From Gemmata palustris (GTDB taxonomy: Bacteria; Planctomycetota; Planctomycetia; Gemmatales; Gemmataceae): a stretch of 64,000 nucleotides of DNA. The position numbers and the translations under genes are program-made. Where the stretch lies: the NCBI RefSeq assembly GCF_017939745.1, contig NZ_JAGKQQ010000001.1:7455299-7519298 (forward strand), in the 5' to 3' direction. Shown here piece after piece: positions 17,401 to 26,141 of this stretch (positions are counted from its first letter, which is position 1; every line of letters starts with the position of its first letter). Below the pieces are notes generated by a model. It was not told the DNA's origin, ran no database searches, and saw nothing but the letters and a program-made list of their open reading frames with translations.

Positions 17401-18423
17401 ATGTCGCGGTTCTGGCAACACTTCATTACGAACGGCGGGGAGGGCACCGGCGCGCCCGGCGAACCGAAGCGCGAGCCCGCTCCCGAGCCGGAAGACGTAC
17501 TCGATGCGTTCTCGCGCGCCGTCGTCGGCGTCGCGGACAAACTCCGCCCGGCCGTCGTCAATCTCAGGGTCGGCAAAGGTATGAGGGGCGGGAGCGGGTC
17601 CGGCGTGCTGTTCACGCCGGACGGGTTCCTGCTCACGAATCACCACGTCGTGCAGGGGCACGATAAGGTTCGCGTGCGCCTCAGCGACGGCACCGAGATG
17701 AGCGGGCGCGTGGTCGGCAACGACCCGTGGACCGACCTCGCGGTGGTACAAGCCGAGGGCGCCACGTTCCCATTCGCGACGTTCGGCGATTCGGCGAAGA
17801 TCAAGGTCGGCCAGCTCGCGGTCGCGATCGGCAGCCCGCTCGGGTTCGAGTCGACCGTGACCGCGGGCGTGATTTCCGCACTCGGGCGCACGCTCCGCAG
17901 CGTGTCCGGTCACTTGGTGGATAACGTCATCCAAACGGACGCGGCCCTCAATCCCGGCAACAGCGGCGGCCCGCTCGTCGATTCGCACGGCCGCGTGATC
18001 GGCATCAACACCGCAGTAATCCAGCCCGCGCAGGGCATTTGCTTCGCGGTGCCGATCAATACCGCGAAGACGATCCTGCCGCAACTGCTGAAGCACGGGC
18101 GCGTGATCCGTGGGTATTTGGGGCTGCACGTGCGCCAAGTACCGGTTGCCCCGGAACTGCGCGAGAAATTCGAGCTGGACCAAAAGAGCGGCGTTGAAAT
18201 CCTGATGCTCGAAGAGGAAGGCCCGGCACAGAACGCGGGCTTGTGGATCGACGACATCATCATCGGTTTCGGCGGCACACCGGTGACGAGCGTGGACGAT
18301 TTGCACCGCGCGCTCACGCAACTGCCGGTCGGCTTGCCCGCGAAAGTCGCGGTACTACGCGAGGGGCGCCGGGTGGAACGCGCTGTGGTTCCCGGAGAGT
18401 ACCCGAGCCCGGTGCGGGGGTAG
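17401..18423 (+). CDS. HtrA/DegP-like trypsin-type serine protease with PDZ
   Basis: A 340-residue protease with the catalytic triad visible: H82 in LTNHHVV, D112 in DPWTDLAVV and S188 in NPGNSGGPL. One C-terminal PDZ domain (about residues 240-325) contains GPAQNAGLWIDDIIIGFGG. No signal peptide or N-terminal membrane segment is seen; residues 1-35 are a polar, proline-rich leader. It may therefore be cytoplasmic or use an unrecognised export route, unlike classical DegP. Likely role: protein quality control. Confidence 0.9.
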   Translation: MSRFWQHFITNGGEGTGAPGEPKREPAPEPEDVLDAFSRAVVGVADKLRPAVVNLRVGKGMRGGSGSGVLFTPDGFLLTNHHVVQGHDKVRVRLSDGTEMSGRVVGNDPWTDLAVVQAEGATFPFATFGDSAKIKVGQLAVAIGSPLGFESTVTAGVISALGRTLRSVSGHLVDNVIQTDAALNPGNSGGPLVDSHGRVIGINTAVIQPAQGICFAVPINTAKTILPQLLKHGRVIRGYLGLHVRQVPVAPELREKFELDQKSGVEILMLEEEGPAQNAGLWIDDIIIGFGGTPVTSVDDLHRALTQLPVGLPAKVAVLREGRRVERAVVPGEYPSPVRG

Positions 18424-18789
18424 CGTTTTTCTCCGGGTCCGCAGACGCCCGATCTGCGGTCCCGGAAGAAAACATTTCGGGTTCTGGCGGAATTGCTCTT
18501 TTTATTCTGCGAACGCAGTGTATTATTCCTCACACTGAGTGGCGGGTGCCCCTCAGCCCAGGAGCTACGAATCGCTTTGCTGCCATCTGCTTCGACACTT
18601 CTTGGTCTTTCGACTCTGAGCTACCCTCACAGCCTCCAAGACAGTCAAGCCAGCATCGTCGCAGAGGAACTGCGGTACGCGATCATTCTTCGTGAATGAC
18701 GTGACCTCAGCCACTCGTCAGTCCTGTCCTCAGCGCGGGGGGTTCCGCGCAGCGTTCTATCGGGCCTTCGGCCCAGAGTAAGAAGACTA
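18424..18789. other. Long leader region upstream of the RRM protein gene
   Basis: A 366-bp gap with lower GC than its surroundings. A short frame at 18493-18699 lacks any family-like feature and was not called. The last 90 bases before the RRM start are rich in short palindromes (gcggggggttccgcgc near 18736 and gggccttcggccca near 18763-18776, the second a good UUCG-type hairpin). The region is probably a long 5' untranslated leader, as is usual for cold-inducible RRM genes. Confidence 0.5.
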
Positions 18790-19182
18790 ATGGCGAAGAA
18801 GTTGTACGTCGGAAACATCTCGTTCCAGACCACCAGCGACGACTTGGTGCAAGCGTTCTCCCAGTACGGCACCGTGCTGGGCGCGCAGATCGTCAGCGAT
18901 CGCGAAACCGGCCGCAGCCGCGGGTTCGCGTTCGTCGAAATGCACGACGGCGGTGACGAGGCCATCGCGGCCCTCAACGGCGCCCAGCTCGGCGGCCGGA
19001 CCCTGACCGTGAACGAAGCCAAGCCCCGCGAAGAGCGCCCCCGCACCGGCGGTGGCGGCGGTGGTGGCTACGGCGGCGGCGGTGGTGGTGGCGGCTACGG
19101 CGGTGGCGGCGGTGGCCGCAGCGGTGGTGGCGGCTACGGCGGTGGCGGCGGCGGCCGTGGTGGTAGCGGCGGCCGCTACTAA
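18790..19182 (+). CDS. Glycine-rich RRM RNA-binding protein
   Basis: A 130-residue protein. One RNA recognition motif spans residues 3-80, with RNP2 LYVGNI (5-10) and RNP1 RGFAFVEM (44-51). A low-complexity tail of Gly, Tyr and Arg (YGGGGGGGG-type repeats) covers about residues 83-130. It matches the bacterial Rbp/cold-inducible RRM family known from cyanobacteria and planctomycetes, which binds single-stranded RNA; the Gly-rich tail could promote condensation. The long leader suggests post-transcriptional control. Confidence 0.92.
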   Translation: MAKKLYVGNISFQTTSDDLVQAFSQYGTVLGAQIVSDRETGRSRGFAFVEMHDGGDEAIAALNGAQLGGRTLTVNEAKPREERPRTGGGGGGGYGGGGGGGGYGGGGGGRSGGGGYGGGGGGRGGSGGRY

Positions 19183-19200
19183 GCTAAGTAATTGATAATT

Positions 19201-19384
19201 GCCGGGGGCTGGCGCTCACTGGCTACTGACTCCCTCCGCACCCCGCGAATTGTGCTGAACACAGTTCGCGGTGTGAGCAGGTGCCGACTTCCGGGACCAA
19301 GAAGAACGATTCTTCTTCGCCCGGAACGGATGGTACCCGCACCGCGGACGCGAGTGAGTAGTCAGCGGGGGCCAGCCCCCGGTG
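19201..19384. repeat. Large imperfect cruciform with nested hairpins
   Basis: The outer arms share ccgggggctggc (19202-19213) with its complement gccagcccccgg near 19371-19382, and continue imperfectly through ggctactgactc. Inside are a 12-bp hairpin with one mismatch at 19243-19271 (ccgcgaattgtg, complement near 19260-19271) and another with arms ttccggg at 19289-19295 and cccggaa at 19320-19326, which itself encloses gaagaa/ttcttc. It fills the gap between the RRM and hydrolase genes. Confidence 0.8.
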
Positions 19385-19482
19385 CTTTTGGGGCGGGGAG
19401 GCGGGACGGGGAGGGGCTTTCTTTTTCTCATTTCGCCGGTTACGCTCTTCACGTCTCCTACTCACCTCGGGAATCTCAACCC

Positions 19483-20529
19483 ATGTTGAAACGCATCGCG
19501 TTGCTCGCGTCGGTCGCTATCGCGTTCGCCGTTGTCGTGTACGCCTCCGCGGACAAGCCGGCCGACGAGTCGAAACAGTTACCCGTACCCGAGATGAAGT
19601 TCAACGACGTCAAAGAGATCGCGCCGGGCGTGTTCTTCCGCTACTCGTCCATCGCCGCCAACGACCCGAAGATCCCGTTCGGCGGGAGTAACCACACCTG
19701 GGTCGTTTTCAAAGACTACGTCGTGGTGATTGATGCGAACTTCCCGAAGGAAGCCGCCGACGTGATCGCGGACATCAAGAAGACCACGAAGAAGCCCATC
19801 AAGTACGTGCTCGACACCCACCACCACGGCGACCACGCCTACGGCAACACCATCTGGGCGAAGGAGGGCGCGCAGATCGTCGCACACAAGAACGCTGCCC
19901 GGTTGCTGAAGGCGAACGGCCCGAAACAGTGGGAGGATGCCGCGAAGGACCGCAAGGACATCAAGGACAACGAACTCAAACAGGTGGACATCTCCTTCGA
20001 CGACAAGTACGAGCTGAAGGACGAAACGCAGCACGTCGTCTTCATGCACTTCGGCCACAGCCACACGTCCGGCGACGCGAGTGCGTACCTGCCGAAGCAC
20101 AAGATCCTCTGCACCGGCGATGCGTGTGTGAACGGCGCGTTCAACTACATGGGCCACTCCAATTCCGCGAGTTGGATCAAGTGCCTCGACGCGATGGGCA
20201 AACTGGAAATCGATCTCATCTGCCCCGGGCACGGAAAGGTGGCCCGCAAAGACCTGCTCGCGAAGGAGACGCGGTACTTCACCGAGCTCCGCGCCGCGGT
20301 GAAGAAGGGCATTGAGGACAAGAAGTCGGTCGAAGAGATCACGAAGGGGCTGGATTTCCCCTGGTACAAGGAGTGGACCGGCGTAAACGTGGTGGAAACG
20401 GACATGAACAAGGACAGCGTGAAGCACGTGTACAACGAGTTGATGGGCAAGATCGACCACGACCGCATCGGTGCCGCCCCGTCCCCGCTCAACTGGCGCC
20501 CCGCGCCGACGGGCATCGCGGGTAAGTGA
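19483..20529 (+). CDS. Exported metallo-beta-lactamase-fold hydrolase
   Basis: A 348-residue protein with a signal peptide (MLKRIALLASVAIAFAVVVY) and an MBL fold. Metal-binding residues are visible: H113, H115, D117 and H118 in THHHGDH, H192/H194 in HFGHSHTSGD, D213 in CTGD and H250 in CPGHGK. This is a subclass-B3/glyoxalase-II-like arrangement for two zinc ions in the periplasm. The substrate is unknown; the C-terminal region resembles SoxH-like and other general MBL hydrolases rather than true lactamases. The ATG at 19483 is chosen because the signal peptide starts there. Confidence 0.88.
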   Translation: MLKRIALLASVAIAFAVVVYASADKPADESKQLPVPEMKFNDVKEIAPGVFFRYSSIAANDPKIPFGGSNHTWVVFKDYVVVIDANFPKEAADVIADIKKTTKKPIKYVLDTHHHGDHAYGNTIWAKEGAQIVAHKNAARLLKANGPKQWEDAAKDRKDIKDNELKQVDISFDDKYELKDETQHVVFMHFGHSHTSGDASAYLPKHKILCTGDACVNGAFNYMGHSNSASWIKCLDAMGKLEIDLICPGHGKVARKDLLAKETRYFTELRAAVKKGIEDKKSVEEITKGLDFPWYKEWTGVNVVETDMNKDSVKHVYNELMGKIDHDRIGAAPSPLNWRPAPTGIAGK

Positions 20530-20544
20530 CCACAGTTCGGTGAA

Positions 20545-20574
20545 CCCGCGCCCGCCCTTGCAAGCGGGCGCGGG
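20545..20574. terminator. Terminator hairpin after MBL-fold gene
   Basis: Perfect 11-bp stem with arms cccgcgcccgc at 20545-20555 and gcgggcgcggg at 20564-20574, and an 8-base loop that is itself self-complementary (cttgcaag). It starts 16 bases after the hydrolase stop. It abuts the first possible ATG of the downstream methyltransferase (20576), so the second ATG (20594) is the better start. Confidence 0.75.
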
Positions 20575-20593
20575 AATGTCCTACGTTCACTCC

Positions 20594-21376
20594 ATGACTC
20601 ACCGCGTGCTCCCCTCGGCCGCCGATCTCGCGCGGCTCTTCGCACTGAAATACGGCGATCCCACCACCACGGGGCCGAACCCCCGGCGCCGACACACACA
20701 CAACTACTTCCTGCCCGCGGACGTGTACGAAGCGACCGTCGCGAATGCCGTGTTTCCCGGCTGCGACTGGCTCGACGTCGGCGGCGGAACGAGCCCGTTT
20801 CCCGACAATCCCAAACTCGCGAGCGAACTCGCCGCCCGTGCGAACCGCTTCGTGGGGGTCGATCCCAGCGCGAACGTCTTCGACAACCCGTACACGCGCG
20901 AGAAACACCAAGCGTTCATAGAGGATTACACTTCGCCCGCGCCCTTCGATGTTGCGACGCTGCGGATGGTCGCGGAGCACGTCACGTCCCCGGACTCAGT
21001 TGTGAGCGCGCTCGCGCGCCTGGTGAAGCCGGGTGGTCTGGCGATTGTGTTCACGGTCGATTTGTGGTCACCGATTACGGTGGTGTCGCGTGTGGTCCCG
21101 TTCGACCTGCACTACCCCGTGAAGAAGCTGCTTTGGGGTGGTGAAGAGAAGGACACGTTCCCGACCGCGTACCTGATGAACTCGCGCCGAGACCTCAAGC
21201 GACTTTTCGCACGCGGCGGGTTCCGCGAATCGGAGTTCGCGTGGGTCGATGATTGCTCCGCGCTCTCGCGCTTTCCGCTCCTAAACACGGTGGAATTGGT
21301 GGCCCGGAACGCGCTGCGAAAGGTGGCGTTGCGCTATCCCGAATGCAACCTATTGGGCGTTTATTGCCGGAAATGA
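20594..21376 (+). CDS. SAM-dependent methyltransferase
   Basis: A 260-residue class I methyltransferase. The glycine-rich SAM motif is CDWLDVGGGTSPFPDNPKLA, followed by an acidic residue ending the second strand (VGVDPSANVF), a post-II motif PFDVATLRMVAEHV and motif III around LVKPGGLAIVF. The C-terminal part (SRFPLLNTVELVARNALRKV) fits type 11/12 enzymes that act on small molecules or lipids. The substrate is unknown. An ATG at 20576 would add six residues but sits against a hairpin. Confidence 0.82.
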   Translation: MTHRVLPSAADLARLFALKYGDPTTTGPNPRRRHTHNYFLPADVYEATVANAVFPGCDWLDVGGGTSPFPDNPKLASELAARANRFVGVDPSANVFDNPYTREKHQAFIEDYTSPAPFDVATLRMVAEHVTSPDSVVSALARLVKPGGLAIVFTVDLWSPITVVSRVVPFDLHYPVKKLLWGGEEKDTFPTAYLMNSRRDLKRLFARGGFRESEFAWVDDCSALSRFPLLNTVELVARNALRKVALRYPECNLLGVYCRK

Positions 21377-21503
21377 AATCGCTGGTCCGGGAATTTGACA
21401 AGCCCCCAAAGCGGTCCCAGAGTTTAGGCGGGATCGACCGCGATCATTCCTTCCGCCCCGAATGTGGGCCGCCACAACGCGCCACTGCGCGCGGAGCCAG
21501 CTC

Positions 21504-22736
21504 ATGCCGCCCGCGACAATCAAGGCCGCTCGTTTACCATCATTGGCTCGCTACGAGTTTGGTGCCGCGATCGGTTCCGGCGGCATGGGGACCGTGTACC
21601 GAGCCCTGGACCGCACCACGAAAAGTCTGGTCGCGATCAAGGTGTTGCGGAGCAAGATCTCCGAGAACCACTCCGTTCACCAGCGCCTCTTCCAGGAGTT
21701 CCGCGCCGCGACTCAACTCGAACACCCGAACATCGTTCGCGCACTCGATATCGGAATCGACGGCTCCATCAGCTACCTCGTTTACGAACTGGTCGAGGGC
21801 GCGAACCTCGGCGACCGGATTCTGTCCGCGGGCAAGATCGCGGAACCCGACGCGGTCAAAATCATCACGCAGGTGGCGCAGGCGCTCCACTACGCGCACC
21901 TGCGCCAAGTCGTTCACCGCGACATCAAGCCGGACAACATCCTCGTGCTGCCGGACGGCCGCGCGAAACTCACCGACTTCGGGCTGGCGAAGGATTACAA
22001 CAACGACCTCGACCTGACGAGCCACGCCAGCGCGCTGGGCACGCCGAACTTCATGGCCCCGGAGCAGTTCGGGAACGCGAAATGCGCCGACGCCCGGTGC
22101 GATGTGTACGCGCTGGGGGCGACGCTTTACAACGCGGTGACCGGGAAGCTCCCGTTCCACGCGAAGTTCCCGCTCGCGATCCTCGCCCGCAAAGAGAAAG
22201 AGACACTCTCGGTCCGATCCGTGGTGCCCGAACTCAGCGAACGACTCGACGCGGCGATTCAGAGCGCGCTACAAGTCGATCCGGACCTGCGGCCCCAATC
22301 GTGCCTGGAGTTCTTCAAGCTGCTCACCGTCCGGTCGAAGTTTGATGCCGACGTGCCGGACCTCAGCACGCTCCAGTACAAGAAATCGGCCGGGCCGAGC
22401 GACCGCCGCGCCTGTGTTCGGCACGTACTGGATATGGGCACGTGTGGCGTGATTGATACCTCGGCCACCGGTGAGGGGAACCCGGATAGCGAGGAGATGT
22501 GGCCGTTGGTGGTCCGCGATGTGTCGGTCGGTGGGCTCGGGGTGCTCCTCGCGCGCCGGTTCGAGCCGGGCACCGAACTGACGATCGAGTTCCTGACCGG
22601 TGCGTCGGACGTGACGCGGCTCCAGGTCCGCGTGGTGCGCATCGAGCCGGAAAGTGCCGGCCACTGGATTCACGGGTGTGCGTTCAGGAACAACTTGAGC
22701 GACGATGAACTCGAGTACCTGCTCCAGTACGCCTGA
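21504..22736 (+). CDS. Ser/Thr protein kinase fused to a PilZ domain
   Basis: A 410-residue protein. Residues 15-275 form a Hanks-type kinase with all key residues: P-loop GSGGMGTVY (24-32), K46 in VAIK, HRD at 138-140, N145, DFG at 158-160 and APE at 185-187. Residues about 300-410 look like a PilZ domain: RRACVRH at the start, DVSVGGLGVLLARRFEPGTE, and WIHGCAFRNNLSDDELEYLL at the end. There is no membrane segment, so it is a cytoplasmic kinase. Planctomycete PilZ domains often lack the c-di-GMP residues; the RxxxR and D/NxSxxG motifs appear at least partly kept here (RRACVRH and DVSVGG). It may link second-messenger sensing to phosphorylation. Confidence 0.9.
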   Translation: MPPATIKAARLPSLARYEFGAAIGSGGMGTVYRALDRTTKSLVAIKVLRSKISENHSVHQRLFQEFRAATQLEHPNIVRALDIGIDGSISYLVYELVEGANLGDRILSAGKIAEPDAVKIITQVAQALHYAHLRQVVHRDIKPDNILVLPDGRAKLTDFGLAKDYNNDLDLTSHASALGTPNFMAPEQFGNAKCADARCDVYALGATLYNAVTGKLPFHAKFPLAILARKEKETLSVRSVVPELSERLDAAIQSALQVDPDLRPQSCLEFFKLLTVRSKFDADVPDLSTLQYKKSAGPSDRRACVRHVLDMGTCGVIDTSATGEGNPDSEEMWPLVVRDVSVGGLGVLLARRFEPGTELTIEFLTGASDVTRLQVRVVRIEPESAGHWIHGCAFRNNLSDDELEYLLQYA

Positions 22737-22738
22737 GC

Positions 22739-22775
22739 GATACGCGCCTCCGCGTCGCACCGAGGGGCGCGTATC
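22739..22775. terminator. Bidirectional terminator between kinase and UDG genes
   Basis: Arms gatacgcgcc at 22739-22748 and ggcgcgtatc at 22766-22775 match exactly around a 17-nt loop. They lie between the convergent kinase and uracil-DNA glycosylase genes, and the sequence ttattt follows on the plus side. Confidence 0.65.
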
Positions 22776-23537
22776 TTATTTCGCGCCCGGCACCGGCTTG
22801 CCCATTGTGCGCAGTAGCAGCTTCATGTCTTCCCACGTCTCGCGCTTAACCCGATCGGTCGTGTCCTTCTCGATGTCGTTCGGGTGGTGCGTGCAAATAA
22901 GCGGTACCCCGCGGTACTCGTGAACCTGTCCGCGCAGGGCACTCATCGCAAGGCTCTTCCCCGTGAGCAATTTCGAGGCAGTGAGCCCCAGCGCAACAAG
23001 GTATTTGGGCTTTACGGCCTCGAACTGTCGGCGGAAGAAATCGCGACAGTTGGCGCATTCCGCCATTGAGGGGGCACGGTTCTTCGGTGGCCGGCACTTG
23101 ATGATGTTGAGCAGGTACTCTTGCGAAGAGGGCAACTGGCACGCGGCAATGATGCGCCGCAGTAGTTGCCCACCCTTGCCGACGAACGGCTCGCCCTGCG
23201 CGTCTTCGTCGGAACCCGGCGCGTCACCCACGAACGCGACTTCCGGGTCGAGCGGCCCGGTTCCGAACACGGGCTGCGTGCGGGTCGCGAACAGTTCGCT
23301 GCACTTGTCGCAGCCTTCGACTTCTTTCGCGAGAACGGTAAGTTCTTGGCGCCGAGTTTCGAGCGGGTCGGGAGCTTCTGGCGCGACCTCGACGGGCGCA
23401 GTAAACGAGGGCTGTGCAGCAATTCGGCGCGGCGCGATACGTTCACCGCGCGGCGCGAACAGCACCCCGGCCGCGTGGAGCGATTCTAGGTGTGCCCGCA
23501 CTTGCTGAACGAGATCAATCGTGCCATCCGCCGACAT
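22776..23537 (-). CDS. Uracil-DNA glycosylase, family 4 (Fe-S)
   Basis: A 253-residue base-excision-repair enzyme that removes uracil from DNA. The four iron-sulfur cysteines are visible: C76 and C79 (CDKC), C148 (IIKCRPP) and C164 (CANC). The active-site motif is [20 protein letters not shown], and the C-terminal HHPND replaces the usual HPS/HPA motif. About 60 N-terminal residues of Pro/Ala-rich sequence precede the domain. The ATG at 23537 (MSADGTIDL) is used; an upstream in-frame start would add eight residues. Confidence 0.9.
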   Translation of the reverse strand: MSADGTIDLVQQVRAHLESLHAAGVLFAPRGERIAPRRIAAQPSFTAPVEVAPEAPDPLETRRQELTVLAKEVEGCDKCSELFATRTQPVFGTGPLDPEVAFVGDAPGSDEDAQGEPFVGKGGQLLRRIIAACQLPSSQEYLLNIIKCRPPKNRAPSMAECANCRDFFRRQFEAVKPKYLVALGLTASKLLTGKSLAMSALRGQVHEYRGVPLICTHHPNDIEKDTTDRVKRETWEDMKLLLRTMGKPVPGAK

Positions 23538-23557
23538 GCAACCACCCTTCAGCGCGT

Positions 23558-24412
23558 TCAAGCTTTGCCCAAGAGTACCTGAAGCACCCAGGCGCCATCA
23601 ATGTCGGGGTCGCCCGTGCGACACGAGTCAAGCAGGTCCGCGTTCGTGCAACCCGCTTCTTGGAGTGCATCGGCTAGAATGGGAAACGCCTCCGTGCGGC
23701 CCTCGTTTCGGATCGAACGCGCGAGGTCACGGACCGTGTGATTGCTGAATGAGAGCAACAGGGGAATGTCAGATTGCTCTGGCGCTTTTTTAGGTGGCGG
23801 CAGAGAATGCCTCGCGTAGTACATCGGATTTGGGTGAACCGAATCGGGCTTGAAAACAGGTGGGAATTCCGGCTCTTTGGGATCTTCCTCTTCTTCCCGC
23901 TCGAATCGGTAGTGTTCATCGATCCAAAGTAACCACTCACCGAAAGATGTCGCGATGGGCGTCGCGTCCATCGATCGATTCACGTCGTAGATGCGGTACT
24001 CTCCGAAATCCGCATTTGTCACATCAAGCGGGTCAAAAACCCAGTAGTGGTAGCCAGAATCTATCGCAAACACCACAACGCGACGAAGAAAAGTGAGAGA
24101 TTCAGCGTCGCACCTCCACTCATAGGTACGAAAAAAATGACTGGCGCTTACGACGGAACGCCACCATTCATCCTCTGTCTCGGACTCCCGCAGAGTCAAC
24201 GGAAGCACATTCGGCAGTCCTCCGTGAAGCTCACCGTCCAAGCCAAACTCTTGCGCAAAAGCGCGGTAGCTTACGGGGAACTTGAAACTGAGCTTTTCTT
24301 CAGCAGCATCCAGTTCAGCTACCGTCTCTCTCGGAGGATACCGATACTCGGGCGAATAAATCGCCCGTACTCGCCTAAACGCCGATTCCCACGGTTTTTC
24401 GGTCTCCGCCAC
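23558..24412 (-). CDS. SMI1/KNR4 family protein
   Basis: A 284-residue protein with the SMI1/KNR4 (SUKH) core: ELDAAEEKLSFKFPVSYRAF, then EFGLDGELHGG, later VVFAIDSGYHYWVFD and SFGEWLLWIDEHY. SUKH proteins are often immunity proteins of polymorphic toxins; no toxin gene is adjacent. The C-terminal module (ILADALQEAGCTNADLLDSC then GAWVLQVLLGK) recurs in Gemmata-type proteins and resembles a TIGR02996-related tail. Its GC content is visibly lower than that of neighbouring genes, which may indicate acquisition. It lies 16 bp after the reductase gene ends and is read in the same direction. Confidence 0.8.
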   Translation of the reverse strand: MAETEKPWESAFRRVRAIYSPEYRYPPRETVAELDAAEEKLSFKFPVSYRAFAQEFGLDGELHGGLPNVLPLTLRESETEDEWWRSVVSASHFFRTYEWRCDAESLTFLRRVVVFAIDSGYHYWVFDPLDVTNADFGEYRIYDVNRSMDATPIATSFGEWLLWIDEHYRFEREEEEDPKEPEFPPVFKPDSVHPNPMYYARHSLPPPKKAPEQSDIPLLLSFSNHTVRDLARSIRNEGRTEAFPILADALQEAGCTNADLLDSCRTGDPDIDGAWVLQVLLGKA

Positions 24413-24428
24413 GGGCGATTCCTCCGGG

Positions 24429-26141
24429 TTACGCCGGCGCGCCGAGCAGTTCCTTGAGCTTCGGCAGGCCCACGCGCGAGCAGAAGTCGCCGAACAGCTC
24501 GCCCTTCGTGCGCTCCGAGGCGAACGCCGCGAACACCTTACCCAGCTTCGGCGCGATCTGGTCGATCGGCACGCCGTCCTGGATTTCGGTGTTCAGGCGC
24601 CGACCGTAGCTGTCGCCGCCGATGTACAGCGTGTACTTCGTACCGCCGCGCCCGACGATCCCGACCTCACTCTGGTACGGCCGGGCGCACCCGTTCGGGC
24701 ACCCCGTCATGCGCACGCTGATCTGCTCCTCGGCCAAGCCGAGGTCCGTGAGCACGCCCGCGAGTTGACCGACCAGCCCCGGCAGCGCCCGCTCGCTCTC
24801 GGTGATGGCCAGCGGGCACGTCGGCACCGCGGGGCACGCCATGCTCCAGCGCTGCACTTGCGAGAGCGTTTCGGGGCGCGGAATACCGTACTCGCTCAGC
24901 ATCGAATCGACGCCGGCGCGATCGTCCATCGTCAGCCCGCACAGCATGATGTCTTGCTGCGCCGTGATGCGCACGTCCGGGCGGTACTTCGCAACAATAG
25001 CTCGGAGCCCCGAGCGCAGCCGGATCGCGCCATCGTCCTTGATGCGGCCGTTCTCCACGGACAGGCCCAGGAAGAGCTTCCCGCCGCCCATGCCCTGCCA
25101 GCCGTGGTGCAGGTCCAGGCCGGTGATCTCCGCGTCGCGCGTTGCGCGTCGTGCCCCGGTGAAGTAGTCGCGGTAGAACACGTCGCGGAACTTCTCCACA
25201 CCCCAATCCTTCATCACGTACTTGAGCCGCGCCCGCTTGCGGTCGGTGCGGTTGCCGTGGTCGCGGAACAGCTTGATGATGCCCTCGGACGCCGCTCGCA
25301 CTTCATCAGGTTCAATGAACCCCACCGGCTGCGCGAGCAGCGGGTACGTGTCCGGCTTACTATTGGTCTGGCCCTGCCCGCCGCCCGCGAACAGGTTGTA
25401 GCCGACCGGATTGCCGTTCTCGGTGATCGCGAGGAACCCCAGGCACTGTGCGAGCAAATCCGTGCAGTTGTCGTGCGGCAGCGCGAACGCCACCTTGAAC
25501 TTCCGCGGCAGGTACGTTTTGCCGTAGATGGGCTCCGCGACGCTGGCGTCATCGGGGAACTGCGCCGGCTCGCCGTTCAGCCAGATTTCGTGATAGCTCT
25601 GCTTCCCGGCCTTCGGCGCGAGGTGCTCGGCGACCGCGACGCAGTCGGCCATCATCCGCGCGCGGGTCGGGTCCGGGAGCGGCGCCGGGCACGACAGCAC
25701 GTTGCGGTTCACGTCGCCGCACCCGCCGAGCGTGGTCACGAGCGATGCGTTGATCGCCGCCATCGTCGCCTTGAGGTTGCCCTTCAGCACGCCGTGGAAC
25801 TGAATGCTTTGCCGGGTCGTGAGCCGGAGCGTGCCGTTCGCGAACTCTCCCGCGATGTCGTCCAGCGCGAGGTACTGGTCCGCCGTGAGCTTCCCGCCCG
25901 GGAGCTTGAGGCGAATCATGAACATGTACGCCTTGCCCACGCCGGCCTTACCGCGGTTCTTGCGGGCGTCGCGGTCCTCTTGTTCGTAGCTGCCGTGGAA
26001 CTTGATGAGGCTCTTGTTGGCGTCGCTCAAGTGGTCGATCGCGGGATCGGCCAGTTCTTCCGGGAGCGTACCGCGGAGGTAGCGGCCCTCGACCTTGTGC
26101 CCTTCGACCGGGGACAGTTTCGGTGCAGTTTCGTCAGACAT
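24429..26141 (-). CDS. Siroheme-dependent sulfite/nitrite reductase hemoprotein
   Basis: A 570-residue assimilatory reductase that carries siroheme and a 4Fe-4S cluster. The cluster and siroheme cysteines are in two groups, C436 and C442 (CPAVPTC) and C481 and C485 (CPNGC), the standard C-x5-C and C-x3-C spacing. Both ferredoxin-like half-domains are present, as is the substrate-binding arginine region (TLRLTTRQSIQFHGV). It resembles CysI/ferredoxin sulfite reductase more than NirA in its N-terminal part (DLSDANKSLIKFHGSYEQ-like). A flavoprotein partner (CysJ) is absent here, so the electron donor is unknown. Likely role: reduction of sulfite to sulfide for cysteine synthesis. Confidence 0.9.
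   Translation of the reverse strand: MSDETAPKLSPVEGHKVEGRYLRGTLPEELADPAIDHLSDANKSLIKFHGSYEQEDRDARKNRGKAGVGKAYMFMIRLKLPGGKLTADQYLALDDIAGEFANGTLRLTTRQSIQFHGVLKGNLKATMAAINASLVTTLGGCGDVNRNVLSCPAPLPDPTRARMMADCVAVAEHLAPKAGKQSYHEIWLNGEPAQFPDDASVAEPIYGKTYLPRKFKVAFALPHDNCTDLLAQCLGFLAITENGNPVGYNLFAGGGQGQTNSKPDTYPLLAQPVGFIEPDEVRAASEGIIKLFRDHGNRTDRKRARLKYVMKDWGVEKFRDVFYRDYFTGARRATRDAEITGLDLHHGWQGMGGGKLFLGLSVENGRIKDDGAIRLRSGLRAIVAKYRPDVRITAQQDIMLCGLTMDDRAGVDSMLSEYGIPRPETLSQVQRWSMACPAVPTCPLAITESERALPGLVGQLAGVLTDLGLAEEQISVRMTGCPNGCARPYQSEVGIVGRGGTKYTLYIGGDSYGRRLNTEIQDGVPIDQIAPKLGKVFAAFASERTKGELFGDFCSRVGLPKLKELLGAPA

Noticed and set aside
18493-18699. 68-codon frame in the leader of the RRM gene
   Set aside because: No ribosome-binding site or recognisable protein features; the region looks like an untranslated leader.
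19018-19182. Possible tandem DNA repeat (ggcggtggcggcggt) at the end of the RRM gene
   Set aside because: It is explained by the glycine-rich protein tail and is not an independent DNA repeat element.
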